A DNA stretch of 8,796 nt from DAOMOD01 sp964526035. GTDB lineage: Bacteria > Pseudomonadota > Gammaproteobacteria > Xanthomonadales > BPKI01. Positions 1 through 7,565 of the stretch are shown here, piece by piece. The notes below the pieces were generated by a model. That model was given only the letters and a program-made list of their open reading frames with translations, searched no databases and was not told where the DNA came from. The stretch spans positions 1 through 8,796 of the forward strand of contig CAZGKE010000143.1 of assembly GCA_964526035.1 (NCBI GenBank), given 5' to 3'. Position numbers and translations under genes: made by a program. Numbering within the stretch: the first letter of the stretch is position 1; every line of letters begins with the position of its first letter.

Positions 1-1920
1 TTTCGCGACTACGACTTCGAGGGTGCTGGACCGCAGCCCGACCAGAAGTGGCCCACCGGCATCAGCGGCTACAGCCTGGACCTCGACGGCGTGGAGCTGG
101 CCAGTGGCGACCGGTCGCAGTTCATCGAACTGCTGTACGGTCGGCTGCAGTCGACGGAACTGGCCGTCACTGTCGGCACGCGTTTCGGCGCGGCGCTGTG
201 GCCGCAGGGTTGGACCATCTCCGGCGACGGCCGAATCTCCGTCGACCTGTTTCCGCCCGGCAATGATCGCCCCTACGTGGCCCGATTCACCGGGCATGTG
301 ACGCGGGAGTTCATGATCGACGTGGCGGAACCCGCCGACAGCGCGGCCGACGCGATGCGCCGTTTCCAGTATCCACTGGTCGGCAAGGCCAGCGACCCGG
401 AGTGGTACAACGCGAGCGGCGCATTGTGGGAGCCGCTGGTCAGCTTCCAGCAACAGGCCCAGCACTACCAGGATCAGGGCTATCCGCCGAGCGTCTTCGA
501 CTATCCGGACACCTGGAATCCCGCCGTCACCCGACCGCTGGGGCTGAACGGCCTGGACAAGTACGGCATCGTGCGGCACTTCTACTGGGGATCGGGCGGT
601 GGCGACAACCAGTACGACCAGGCCAAGGTCATGCTGCACAACTTTCTTCGTGGCGACGGCGCCGTTGCGGCAGCGTTCTACGCGATCGCAGATCAGAAGC
701 TCGGCTACAACGCCGATCTCGCCGTCAGTCACAGCGACGATTACGACGGCGAAGAGGATCGTCCCAACTTCGGCAACGCGCTGCCGCCTTCGTTCGCCGA
801 CGCGGTGCCCTCGGCCAAAGTGATCTTCGAGGCCGACCATCTGCACGCCTACGGTCTGCCGCTTTACTACCTCCTGAGCGGAGACGAACGTATACGCGAC
901 GCCAGCCTGGACCATGCCGAGTACCTGCACCACGCGTACTACACCAACGACCTCTACGGCGCGCGTCCGATCGGCTGGATGCTGTTCAATCTGGTCGACG
1001 CCTACCGGCTCGGTGGGGACGCGCGACATCGCGACCGTGCCTGGGAAATCGTCGAACAGACCATCGCGCCCGAAGCGCAGCTCGGCGTTGCAGGCGGCAC
1101 CGACTACCGGCGCGGCTTCTTCACGATGGGTATCACGCAGGGCGAGCGCTTCACCAACACGTTCGTGCACGGGAACATTCTTGCGCGCGCCTATGCCTAC
1201 CTGCTGGAATTCGGCGATCCGACGCCGGCGCAGCGTGACCTGATGCTTGACCTCCTCGAAGGCATCGTCCGCTTCGTTCATGTCGAACACTGGTTCGAGT
1301 TCGGACCCGGCCAGAATGATTTCGGCTACAGCTACTGGCAGGACGTCGACAGCGCGCCGGCCGATCCGCGTCTCGACCCCGACGGCGACTGGCAACAAGG
1401 TTGGCGCGAGGCGTGGCATACGCAGATTCACGGGCATCTGCTGACCGGCGACCCGGAATTCCTGAGGCAGGCCGGCCTGATGCAGGGCAAGCTGCAGCAG
1501 TGGTCGAGCAGCGAGTTCGTCGACTGGCCGGACCGCCAGGCCCTGGAGATGCTGATGATGCATCCCGAGCGCTACGAGCGCTGGATCGATCTCGACCTCC
1601 AGGTTGTCGATCAGGGTGCCGGGAACTATCTGCTGTCCTGGACGGTGCCGGTCGGAGCCCGCGAGATACGCGTCAAGCATGCGACGCGCCCCATTGTCCC
1701 GTGGCTTGGATTCGACCGGGCCACGCGTCAGTACAGCTTCGACCCCACGCAGTTCGTCGCGTTCTTCGCGGCCGAGAATGCCGATGGGGAGCCCGCCCCG
1801 GGCATCGCTGGGCAACTCCAGTCCTGGCAAGTGGGCGGTATAGGAACCAACCGAGAGTTCGCCGCCAAGGTGCTGGTCGGAATCATCGACAGCCGCGTCT
1901 TCGCCAACGGATTCGAATAG
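1..1920 (+). CDS. Secreted toroid-fold protein, PcRGLX/YetA-like (tentative), 5' end missing, ends in VFANGFE
   Basis: The reading frame is open from base 1, so the gene starts upstream of the window; the GTG at 91 is only an internal codon. 639 residues are visible. Residues 1-105 look like a beta-sandwich (strands such as LAVTVGTRFGAALWPQGW, then a VDLFPPG stretch). This pattern resembles the N-terminal domain of PcRGLX/YetA-like proteins, a family linked to rhamnogalacturonan breakdown. Residues 120-510 are helical with repeated aromatic/His motifs (EADHLH at 277-282, a YLLSGDE turn, an IGWMLFNLVDAYRLGGD helix pair), typical of alpha/alpha-toroids in polysaccharide lyases and glycosidases. 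Residues 525-630 look like a fibronectin-type beta-domain. The last seven residues are VFANGFE, shared with two neighbouring secreted proteins. The signal peptide would lie outside the window, so export is inferred. A carbohydrate-active role is inference; no catalytic residues were identified. The gene converges on the next one with an 8-base gap. Confidence 0.75.
   Translation, partial: FRDYDFEGAGPQPDQKWPTGISGYSLDLDGVELASGDRSQFIELLYGRLQSTELAVTVGTRFGAALWPQGWTISGDGRISVDLFPPGNDRPYVARFTGHVTREFMIDVAEPADSAADAMRRFQYPLVGKASDPEWYNASGALWEPLVSFQQQAQHYQDQGYPPSVFDYPDTWNPAVTRPLGLNGLDKYGIVRHFYWGSGGGDNQYDQAKVMLHNFLRGDGAVAAAFYAIADQKLGYNADLAVSHSDDYDGEEDRPNFGNALPPSFADAVPSAKVIFEADHLHAYGLPLYYLLSGDERIRDASLDHAEYLHHAYYTNDLYGARPIGWMLFNLVDAYRLGGDARHRDRAWEIVEQTIAPEAQLGVAGGTDYRRGFFTMGITQGERFTNTFVHGNILARAYAYLLEFGDPTPAQRDLMLDLLEGIVRFVHVEHWFEFGPGQNDFGYSYWQDVDSAPADPRLDPDGDWQQGWREAWHTQIHGHLLTGDPEFLRQAGLMQGKLQQWSSSEFVDWPDRQALEMLMMHPERYERWIDLDLQVVDQGAGNYLLSWTVPVGAREIRVKHATRPIVPWLGFDRATRQYSFDPTQFVAFFAAENADGEPAPGIAGQLQSWQVGGIGTNREFAAKVLVGIIDSRVFANGFE
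1900..1918 (+). repeat. FANGFE tag-coding sequence, copy 1 (C-terminal)
   Basis: These 19 bases, ttcgccaacggattcgaat, encode F-A-N-G-F-E plus the first base of the TAG stop. The same 19 bases occur on the minus strand at 4093-4111. A diverged copy lies at 2787-2804. Here the motif is the extreme C-terminus of the protein. Confidence 0.8.
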
Positions 1921-1928
1921 AACGGGAA

Positions 1929-2885
1929 TCAGTCGCCAAGGAAGGCGAGCAGCTCCGCATCGGTGACCGCGGCCGGGTTGGAGAAGTCACTGCCCAGCAG
2001 TTCCGCGGGAATCAGCGGGCGACTGAACCGCACGTAGTCGAACTCGGCGAGCAGATCGGGATTGCCGTTGAGAATCACCGTGTTGTTGTGCCCAAACTGG
2101 TCGTGCGGCCAGTAGACCCCATTGATCGAGCCCCAGTCGGTGTAGCCGGTGACACCGACCTGGAGCGTCGGCGGCATGGCGCTGCGTGGATAGCGTCGAT
2201 GCACCTGCCAGGCGCCGCCCGGTTCGCGGCGCAGAAGAATGAAGTGCTCTTCTTCCAGTCGTGCTGCGCGCAGTTCGAAAGCCCGCAGCGGTTCGCAGGG
2301 GGTATCGCAGGCGTTGGTGATGTGCAGAACGGACACGCTGTTTTCGGTCGTCTTGACTTCGTACTGGTAGGTGCCGGGGCTGTCGGCTGAGCCGGCGCTG
2401 AGGAAGACGTAGTTCTCACCACCGGGCGTCCAGTCGCCGGGCTCCTGAATGTCGCGCGGGGCGCGGACGAATAGTCCGGCCAGTGAGTACAGCGCTTGGG
2501 GCGCACCGGTCTGGGCACGGTTGCTGGCGAAGAACCGCGTGCTGACCATAAAATCTCCGGTGACCGGCTTGAACACGAGCACGCCGCGGAGATCTTCGAA
2601 CCAGGAACTCGTATAGGGCAACAGGCGCATATGACCGGGACGACTGAGGGCGATGTCCCATGACTCGAGCTGGTCAGGCCAGCCTTCCACCTGGTAGAGC
2701 CTCGACCATTGCGCAAGCGTCGCCGGATCGTCGAATTCGTCGCTGAGCGGGCACAGGTCGTTCGCGGGGGGCGTCTGCGATCCGGCTTCGAATCCGTTCG
2801 AGAACAGCGGGCAGGCCCGAAGCACGTTCCCGCCAAGCAAGGTGGTGGCTCCAAGGACGACAGCGGCCGCATAGCGCATGGTCAT
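1929..2885 (-). CDS. Exported protein with probable concanavalin-A-like (jelly-roll) domain
   Basis: 318 residues with an N-terminal signal sequence (hydrophobic stretch at about residues 5-22, possible cleavage after RA at 24, giving a mature start CPLFSNGFE). Residues 28-33 are FSNGFE, the motif seen in both neighbouring secreted proteins. A short Pro-rich linker follows, then a beta-rich domain from about residue 45 to 290. It opens with CPLSDEFDDPATLAQW and has strands such as GDFMVSTRFFA, SLAGLFVRAPRD, ENYVFLSAGS and LQVGVTGYTDWG. This layout resembles LamG/DUF1349-like beta-jelly-rolls that bind or act on glycans; the assignment is by pattern only. Two ATGs lie six bases apart. GGAA directly abuts the first, while it sits six bases ahead of the second (2879-2877), which may be the true start. 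Cys25 at the possible cleavage site leaves a lipoprotein open, though Arg at -2 is atypical. The stop lies 8 bases from the end of the convergent upstream gene. Confidence 0.85.
   Translation of the reverse strand: MTMRYAAAVVLGATTLLGGNVLRACPLFSNGFEAGSQTPPANDLCPLSDEFDDPATLAQWSRLYQVEGWPDQLESWDIALSRPGHMRLLPYTSSWFEDLRGVLVFKPVTGDFMVSTRFFASNRAQTGAPQALYSLAGLFVRAPRDIQEPGDWTPGGENYVFLSAGSADSPGTYQYEVKTTENSVSVLHITNACDTPCEPLRAFELRAARLEEEHFILLRREPGGAWQVHRRYPRSAMPPTLQVGVTGYTDWGSINGVYWPHDQFGHNNTVILNGNPDLLAEFDYVRFSRPLIPAELLGSDFSNPAAVTDAELLAFLGD
2787..2804 (-). repeat. FSNGFE tag-coding sequence, copy 2 (N-terminal)
   Basis: On the minus strand this reads ttctcgaacggattcgaa, encoding F-S-N-G-F-E at residues 28-33, just after the signal peptide. 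It matches the other two copies at 16 of 18 bases, including the 12-base core aacggattcgaa. Confidence 0.75.
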
Positions 2886-3016
2886 TTCCGGGAATTCTCG
2901 GGCGTGCCCAGTCTACCGAATTGCTCTGCTTTCAAAGTCGCGGCGACCAACGATCGGATCAGGCCTGCGGCAAGAAGACCCGCCTGCCGGCCCCAGAGTT
3001 TTCCGCAAGGCCACGA
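2886..3016. other. Intergenic gap between DUF1996 gene and downstream ConA-like gene
   Basis: 131 bases without a gene between two minus-strand genes. I see no convincing intrinsic terminator. A minus-strand TTGAAA (2930-2935) and TAGACT (2910-2915) resemble promoter boxes, but a 14-base spacing is too short to trust. Cotranscription from the DUF1996 gene or a separate promoter are both possible. Confidence 0.4.
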
Positions 3017-4279
3017 TCAGCAATCAGCATGCATGGGCATGCTTGGGCCCATGCCACAATGCACGGGCGGCGGAATGTCACCGCTTCCAGGAAAGGGCCC
3101 CAGCAACCGCCATCCGTTGCCAAGCGCCCCGCCCGCGCAGTGACGGCCCGCGCGCAGGCAGTCGCGCGCCCAGGTTTCGGCGATCTCGGGGTGCCAGGCC
3201 ATGAACCAGTCACCATGGAAGCTGTATCCGCCGGGATCGATCCGCGTGTCGTAAGCATCGGATGCGACGCGCCAGGATCCGCTGTCTCCGGACGGATTGG
3301 CGTTCGCTGCAGTCACCGGGAAACCGAAGTTGTAGCTGACCTCGGCGAGACGGACGGGATGAGTCGGTGGACAGGTCAGGGTGAAGCCTCCGTTCCCATC
3401 GGGGAGGGCCTCGGAATAGGCCATGTGGCTGGCATGGTCGGGGGCATCGAGGGCGACCCCGGTCCAACAGCTTGGAAAGGTCAGGCTCAGGTTGACCACA
3501 TCGCCGATCTCGCAGGCGGGGATGTGCTCGCTGAAATCGTCGATCCCCATGATTGGCGTCGAACTGCACGACCAGCGGACTACCCGCAGCTCCTGCGGCT
3601 GCGACGGGTTGGCCGTGGCGCGTCCGGCGATCATGCGCAGCCCGGCCGGCATCGCCTGTATGGATTCGAGGTCGTCGACGGCTGCCTTGTAGTAGATGTC
3701 GGCCTGGCTTTCAGGTACGGCAAACGCAGTGGGCGTCACCACTTCCAGCAGCGAGTTTCCGTGAGCGTCGAGCAGAGGCTCGCCGCCTGGGCCGAACTGC
3801 GGGGCCAGCACCGCCGGCGTCCAGTAGGCTGAACGGTTCAGGTGGCCGCCCTGGCAGGTCGAATCGCCCGTCGCCACCAGGGATGCCTCGGTAGTCGCGT
3901 AGTCGACCTCAGTGTTTCCCAGATAGATGTGAAGGTGGGAGTGGTCTTGCAGTCCGGGAAAGACGATCGGATCGTCGTAATTGCCATGTGAGACATCGCA
4001 CTTGATCCGAAAGCTCGCGCCATCCGGGTCCGGGTCCGGGAAAACTCCATCGAAAACCAGCAGGTCGGGCGGAGGCGCGCTGAAGACGCTCGATTCGAAT
4101 CCGTTGGCGAACACCTCGTCCGACCCGGCACCGCACGTGCCCGCGACCAGAAGCCCCGGCACCGCCAGCGCACACCACCGGAGCACGAGACGCGGTCGAT
4201 ACGGCACCCTCGTCGCCGTTTCCGGAAAACCCGCCGCGTCATCATTGTCCAAGGTATACCCGTGCAGTTGCGAATTCAT
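3017..4279 (-). CDS. Secreted DUF1996 domain protein with FANGFE motif
   Basis: 420 residues. The DUF1996 domain spans about 72-385 and shows the family's hallmark motifs in order: DPIVFPG (103-109), HSHLHIYLGNT (113-123), LNRSAYW (147-153), MPAGLRMIAG (210-219), FPSCW (268-272), DHASHMAY (281-288), CPPTHPV (303-309), YSFHGDW (352-358) and the late Cys pair 374/381. The family is known from fungal and bacterial secreted proteins; its biochemical function is not known to me. The hydrophobic signal segment (about 31-48) follows an unusually long 30-residue N-terminal region. The ATG at 4279 has AGGAT nine bases upstream, but a later start such as GTG codon 25 cannot be excluded. FANGFE (57-62) lies just past the signal sequence. 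The tail (407-420) is rich in His, Met and Cys (HCGMGPSMPMHADC), which could bind metal; this is inference. The gene starts 100 bases downstream of the CHAT gene's stop on the same strand. Confidence 0.92.
   Translation of the reverse strand: MNSQLHGYTLDNDDAAGFPETATRVPYRPRLVLRWCALAVPGLLVAGTCGAGSDEVFANGFESSVFSAPPPDLLVFDGVFPDPDPDGASFRIKCDVSHGNYDDPIVFPGLQDHSHLHIYLGNTEVDYATTEASLVATGDSTCQGGHLNRSAYWTPAVLAPQFGPGGEPLLDAHGNSLLEVVTPTAFAVPESQADIYYKAAVDDLESIQAMPAGLRMIAGRATANPSQPQELRVVRWSCSSTPIMGIDDFSEHIPACEIGDVVNLSLTFPSCWTGVALDAPDHASHMAYSEALPDGNGGFTLTCPPTHPVRLAEVSYNFGFPVTAANANPSGDSGSWRVASDAYDTRIDPGGYSFHGDWFMAWHPEIAETWARDCLRAGRHCAGGALGNGWRLLGPFPGSGDIPPPVHCGMGPSMPMHADC
3031..3054. repeat. Inverted repeat in the C-terminal codons of the DUF1996 gene
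   Basis: gcatgggc (3031-3038) and gcccatgc (3047-3054) form a perfect 8-bp stem with an 8-base loop. It lies 14-37 bases before the minus-strand stop codon, inside the codons of the Met/His-rich tail. No T-run follows, so it is not a standard terminator. It may be a by-product of the ATG/CAT-rich codons there. Confidence 0.4.
4023..4040. repeat. Short tandem hexamer (tccggg)x3
   Basis: Three exact tccggg units encode the Asp-Pro repeat DPDPDP (residues 81-86 region) between the tag and the DUF1996 domain. Unit changes would keep frame and only alter linker length. Confidence 0.6.
4093..4111 (-). repeat. FANGFE tag-coding sequence, copy 3 (N-terminal)
   Basis: The minus strand reads ttcgccaacggattcgaat, identical over 19 bases to 1900-1918. 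It encodes residues 57-62 of the DUF1996 protein, just after the signal peptide, plus the first base of the next codon. Confidence 0.8.
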
Positions 4280-4379
4280 CGTGCGCGCATCCTGAATGAG
4301 ATGGCCGAGTCAGGGCATGTGCTCCGCCGTCGCCCTGGACAGACGTGCGAAGGCACGCACTGCTCTCGCCTTTTTTTGC
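4280..4379. other. Intergenic gap between CHAT gene and DUF1996 gene
   Basis: 100 bases between two minus-strand genes. It contains a 5-bp hairpin with a GAAG loop (4344-4357) and a T7 run (4371-4377). The T-run is on the plus strand and so is wrongly oriented to end the minus-strand CHAT operon; on the minus strand the hairpin is followed by no T-run. Read-through into the DUF1996 gene is therefore plausible. No clear promoter was found. Confidence 0.4.
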
Positions 4380-7300
4380 TCAGCGCTCGCTGATCTGGAA
4401 CGCGGCCCAGTGGAACGGATGCGACCAGTCGTCGTCACGCGCGGCGAAGTCGCGCTGGGCGGCGGCCAGTGCAGCGACCGGTTCGGAGCCGTCGCGCAGG
4501 CGACGGTAGAAGTCCTGCATGAAAACGCTGGTCGAGCGGTCGTTGATCGACCACTGGCTGCCGAGCACCTTGCGCGCACCGGCGGCATGGAAGGCCCAGG
4601 ACAGGCCGAGCAGGCCGGCACCGCTGGCGGCGGCGGTGTCGCAGGCGGACAGGCTGACCAGATCGACATCGAGCGCCATCTGTTCGTATACCTCCCAGGC
4701 GTGCAGCAGACCGTTCTCGCCCTCGCCGGGGGCCAGCACCAGGAAGCTGTCCATGGCGCGACGCGGGTCGGCCACGGCGTGCGAGGCCAGGTGCAGCAGC
4801 GCCGCCTTGTCCACCTGCTTGACGCGTTGCTCGCGCGCGAGCGCGCCGCGGGCCATGGTTGGCCGCGCGACCAGCTGCGCGATCGCTTCCACCTCTTCGG
4901 CAACGTGCTGCAAGGGCAACAAGGTGCTGCCCGAAGCATCGCGCACCTGCGAACTGTCACGTTGCACATCATCCATCGCATAGGCGAATAGCAGCGCGGA
5001 CTCCGCCGGCGTGGCAGCGCCGCCAACCGGCGGCAGGGCCGCCACCCGCAGCGCGTGCTGCGCGACCCAATAGCGCATCGCGCCTGCCGCGTCGGGTTCG
5101 CTCACCAGGGCCGGAAAGGCCAGACGCCAGAGCGCGCCATCCGGCAACAGCGTCACCGCGCCGGCGCCCTTGATGTCGGCCGCCAGGGGGGCGACAAGGG
5201 CGCGGTACAGTTCCTGCGAAACGGCGTCGAGCGGCTCGCGCAGGTTCTTGCCGACGCGCCAGGCACCCAGCAGCACGCGCTGCCGGCGCACCAGGTCCTC
5301 GATCTCGGCGCGGGTGGCTGGGAGCGTGTGCACGCGGGTGCGGCCGTCGCGGCGGACCAGGCCGAGCACGCCGTGTTCGCCCAGCATCCAGGCGACCAGC
5401 ACCGCGCCGTCGCCGGTCGCGTGGTCGGCATCCACTGTCCGGGAGAGGCCCTTCGCCAGCAGTTCCGACCGCGCGGCGCGCAATTGCACCAGGCGCCGCG
5501 TTGCCTGCTCCGCGGCGCGTGCGTTCAGCGTGCCGCTGGCGAGCTGGGACAGGAGCTTCTCGTAGCCGCGATCGATGGCACTGAGCTGCTGGCCGCGCGC
5601 AGGATCGCTCCGGGCGTCGAGCGCCAGGCCCCTGGGCGCGAGCAGGGCGTCGACGCTGGCCTGGCGCAGCCGCAACAGCGCCTCGAACGCGGCCTCGTCG
5701 CCGGACCGCTTGTACTGGAGCAACACGTGGTCGCGATAGATTTCGTCGTAGGCGGCGGCGAATCGACCCTGCTGCTCGGGATCGCCGCCGAGTCGTCCGC
5801 GCTGCTCGTCCAGTGCAGAAACCGCGGCTTCGAGCGCGGCGGCGGCGGTGACAAGATCGCCCTGGCGCCAGCGTGCAAGACCCAGGCCATGGGTGGCCCG
5901 CGCCACGTACAGGCTGCCGGGAGCATCGGCTTCGGCCAGTTCGCGCGCACTACTGAACAACTTGGCGGCGCGCTCGTACTCGTCCCGGTCCAGGGCGATG
6001 CTTCCGAGTGCAAGGTCGACCGCCGCAAGCCGCAGGCGGCTGGCGGTGGTGCCGACGATTAGCTCCCGCGACTGGTTCAGCAGGTCCAGCGCTACGGACG
6101 GCTGCCCCCTGGCTGCGGCGATTTCCGCGAGAGTGAATAGGACTGCCGCGATACGGGATCCATCCGGATTGATCGCGCGGAACAGCTCAAGGCTGCGGCG
6201 GGCGTGCGCCTCGGCCGCGTCGAGGCGGTCTGCCGCCAGTTCCATCACGGCCAGGTTGGTGTGCAGCACGGCCATCCGCTCGCCTTCGGGGGCGAGCCGG
6301 GCAAAGATCGCCTGTGCCTGTTCGAAATACTCGCGGGCGGCTTCGAGGTCGAGACGAAAGCGCGCGCTGTTGCCAAGCGCCATCAGCGTGGAAGCCTCGG
6401 CGTCGCCACCGGGGTCAGCATCGCGCAGCACTGCCAGGGCCTCGGCATAGCGCGATTCGGCGGTAGCAATGTCGCGCCGATCATGCGCCACGTAGCCCTC
6501 GCTCATGATGGTTTGCGCGAGGTAGGCGGGTGTCGCGCCGCTGGCTTCATGAATGCGTCGCGCGACGGCGTACAGCGCCTGCGCCTCGTCGAGCCGGCCG
6601 CGCTGCCACTGCACATTGCCGAGCACGTGCGAGGAGCGCGCCACATCGATCGAGTCCGGTGCGAGACGTTGGCGGAGCGCGAACATTTCCTGGTAGATCG
6701 CTTCCGCGCCGTCGAGGTCGCCCTGCCAGAACAGCGCATTGCCCAGCGTGTGAAGGCTGTCGGCCAGGGTCAGACTGTCCGCCGCGTGCGCGCGCTTGAG
6801 CGCCACCGAACGCCGGGCGACTTCGATCGCGCGTTCGAGATCGCCGCGCGCGCTGTAGCCGATGCCGAGGTTGTTGAGCACCCAGGCGCTCTGCAAGGGC
6901 ATGCTGCCAGTGGCTTCGCGCAGATCCAGCGCGCGGTTCAGGTGTTTGATGGCCTCGGCCAGGCGGTTGCGCATGCCGTGGTCCACGCCCTGGGCTTCGT
7001 GGATCTGCGCCTGCAGGTCGTCGCGGCCGGCCTCTCGAACCAGCTTCCGCGCACGATCCGCGAGGCGATCCTGCGCCATGGGGTCGGTGGCGGCAACGCG
7101 TGAGGACCAGGATTTGGCGAGCCATGCGGCATCCAGGGCGCGACCTTGCTCCCGAAGACCGTCAAGCAATGCCTGCGATCGCGAACCGAAGTCATCGCCA
7201 TCCGCTTGAAGCACTGCCTCAATGCGGGCCGCGAGCTCTTCGGTCCATGCCGGCTGCGCTCCCAGCGACCAGAAGCCGGGACGGATCTGCCACTGTCTTG

Positions 7301-7565
7301 CTTCGCCTTCGCGGTGACCGTGCAGAACGACGGTCTGGTGGAGGCCTGCCGTCAGCGAGACCTCGATCAGATCAAAGGGAGAAACGAGCTTCTCGGGAGC
7401 AGCGTCAGACGTCGCTTCCCGCCAGCGGTCGATGTGATCACCGGGCGCCAGTCCGGCGTTCGCCGCGGCGTAGCCCGTTCCGACCCTGTCGACGATCAAC
7501 TCGGCCCGGGCCAGCGACATGGTAAGCGCCGTTGCCCAGAGCAGGGCAACGGCCAGCCTGCTCAT
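4380..7565 (-). CDS. Exported PDZ-TPR-CHAT caspase-like protease
   Basis: 1061 residues. The ATG at 7565-7563 is chosen because GAGGT lies six bases upstream, it gives a clean signal peptide (residues 1-21, cleavage after ARA), and it overlaps the previous stop as ATGA. Residues 22-105 resemble a PDZ domain (AANAGLAPGDHI). Residues 195-600 are tetratricopeptide repeats (for example LNNLGIGYSARGDLERAIE around Y237, and a last clear unit near H559). Residues 600-715 are a helical linker. Residues 720-1060 are a CHAT domain (Caspase HetF Associated with TPRs), a clan CD cysteine peptidase fold, with the probable catalytic dyad intact: H929 in LLHLASHA and C975 in LSACDTA. The family motifs LGLSWAFHAAGA, SINDRSTSVFMQDFY and HPFHWAAF follow. 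The signal peptide implies a periplasmic or secreted location, unlike cytoplasmic defence TPR-CHAT proteins. Its place behind sigma and anti-sigma genes suggests a role in, or control by, that signalling system. The protease target is unknown. Confidence 0.93.
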   Translation of the reverse strand: MSRLAVALLWATALTMSLARAELIVDRVGTGYAAANAGLAPGDHIDRWREATSDAAPEKLVSPFDLIEVSLTAGLHQTVVLHGHREGEARQWQIRPGFWSLGAQPAWTEELAARIEAVLQADGDDFGSRSQALLDGLREQGRALDAAWLAKSWSSRVAATDPMAQDRLADRARKLVREAGRDDLQAQIHEAQGVDHGMRNRLAEAIKHLNRALDLREATGSMPLQSAWVLNNLGIGYSARGDLERAIEVARRSVALKRAHAADSLTLADSLHTLGNALFWQGDLDGAEAIYQEMFALRQRLAPDSIDVARSSHVLGNVQWQRGRLDEAQALYAVARRIHEASGATPAYLAQTIMSEGYVAHDRRDIATAESRYAEALAVLRDADPGGDAEASTLMALGNSARFRLDLEAAREYFEQAQAIFARLAPEGERMAVLHTNLAVMELAADRLDAAEAHARRSLELFRAINPDGSRIAAVLFTLAEIAAARGQPSVALDLLNQSRELIVGTTASRLRLAAVDLALGSIALDRDEYERAAKLFSSARELAEADAPGSLYVARATHGLGLARWRQGDLVTAAAALEAAVSALDEQRGRLGGDPEQQGRFAAAYDEIYRDHVLLQYKRSGDEAAFEALLRLRQASVDALLAPRGLALDARSDPARGQQLSAIDRGYEKLLSQLASGTLNARAAEQATRRLVQLRAARSELLAKGLSRTVDADHATGDGAVLVAWMLGEHGVLGLVRRDGRTRVHTLPATRAEIEDLVRRQRVLLGAWRVGKNLREPLDAVSQELYRALVAPLAADIKGAGAVTLLPDGALWRLAFPALVSEPDAAGAMRYWVAQHALRVAALPPVGGAATPAESALLFAYAMDDVQRDSSQVRDASGSTLLPLQHVAEEVEAIAQLVARPTMARGALAREQRVKQVDKAALLHLASHAVADPRRAMDSFLVLAPGEGENGLLHAWEVYEQMALDVDLVSLSACDTAAASGAGLLGLSWAFHAAGARKVLGSQWSINDRSTSVFMQDFYRRLRDGSEPVAALAAAQRDFAARDDDWSHPFHWAAFQISER

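Noticed and set aside
1401..2390. 329-residue plus-strand open frame spanning the convergent junction
   Set aside because: It overlaps two supported genes in other frames, and its composition is typical of a GC shadow.
2910..2935. Minus-strand promoter TTGAAA/TAGACT for the ConA-like gene
   Set aside because: The 14-base spacing is too short and neither box is a strong match.
4344..4377. Hairpin plus T7 run as an intrinsic terminator
   Set aside because: The T-run is on the plus strand, 13 bases past the stem, and no plus-strand gene ends here. It cannot end the minus-strand CHAT operon in the classical way.
5055..6062. 335-residue plus-strand open frame opposite the CHAT gene
   Set aside because: Long antisense open frames are expected in GC-rich genes; this one has no recognisable domain and lies opposite well-formed TPR/CHAT coding sequence.
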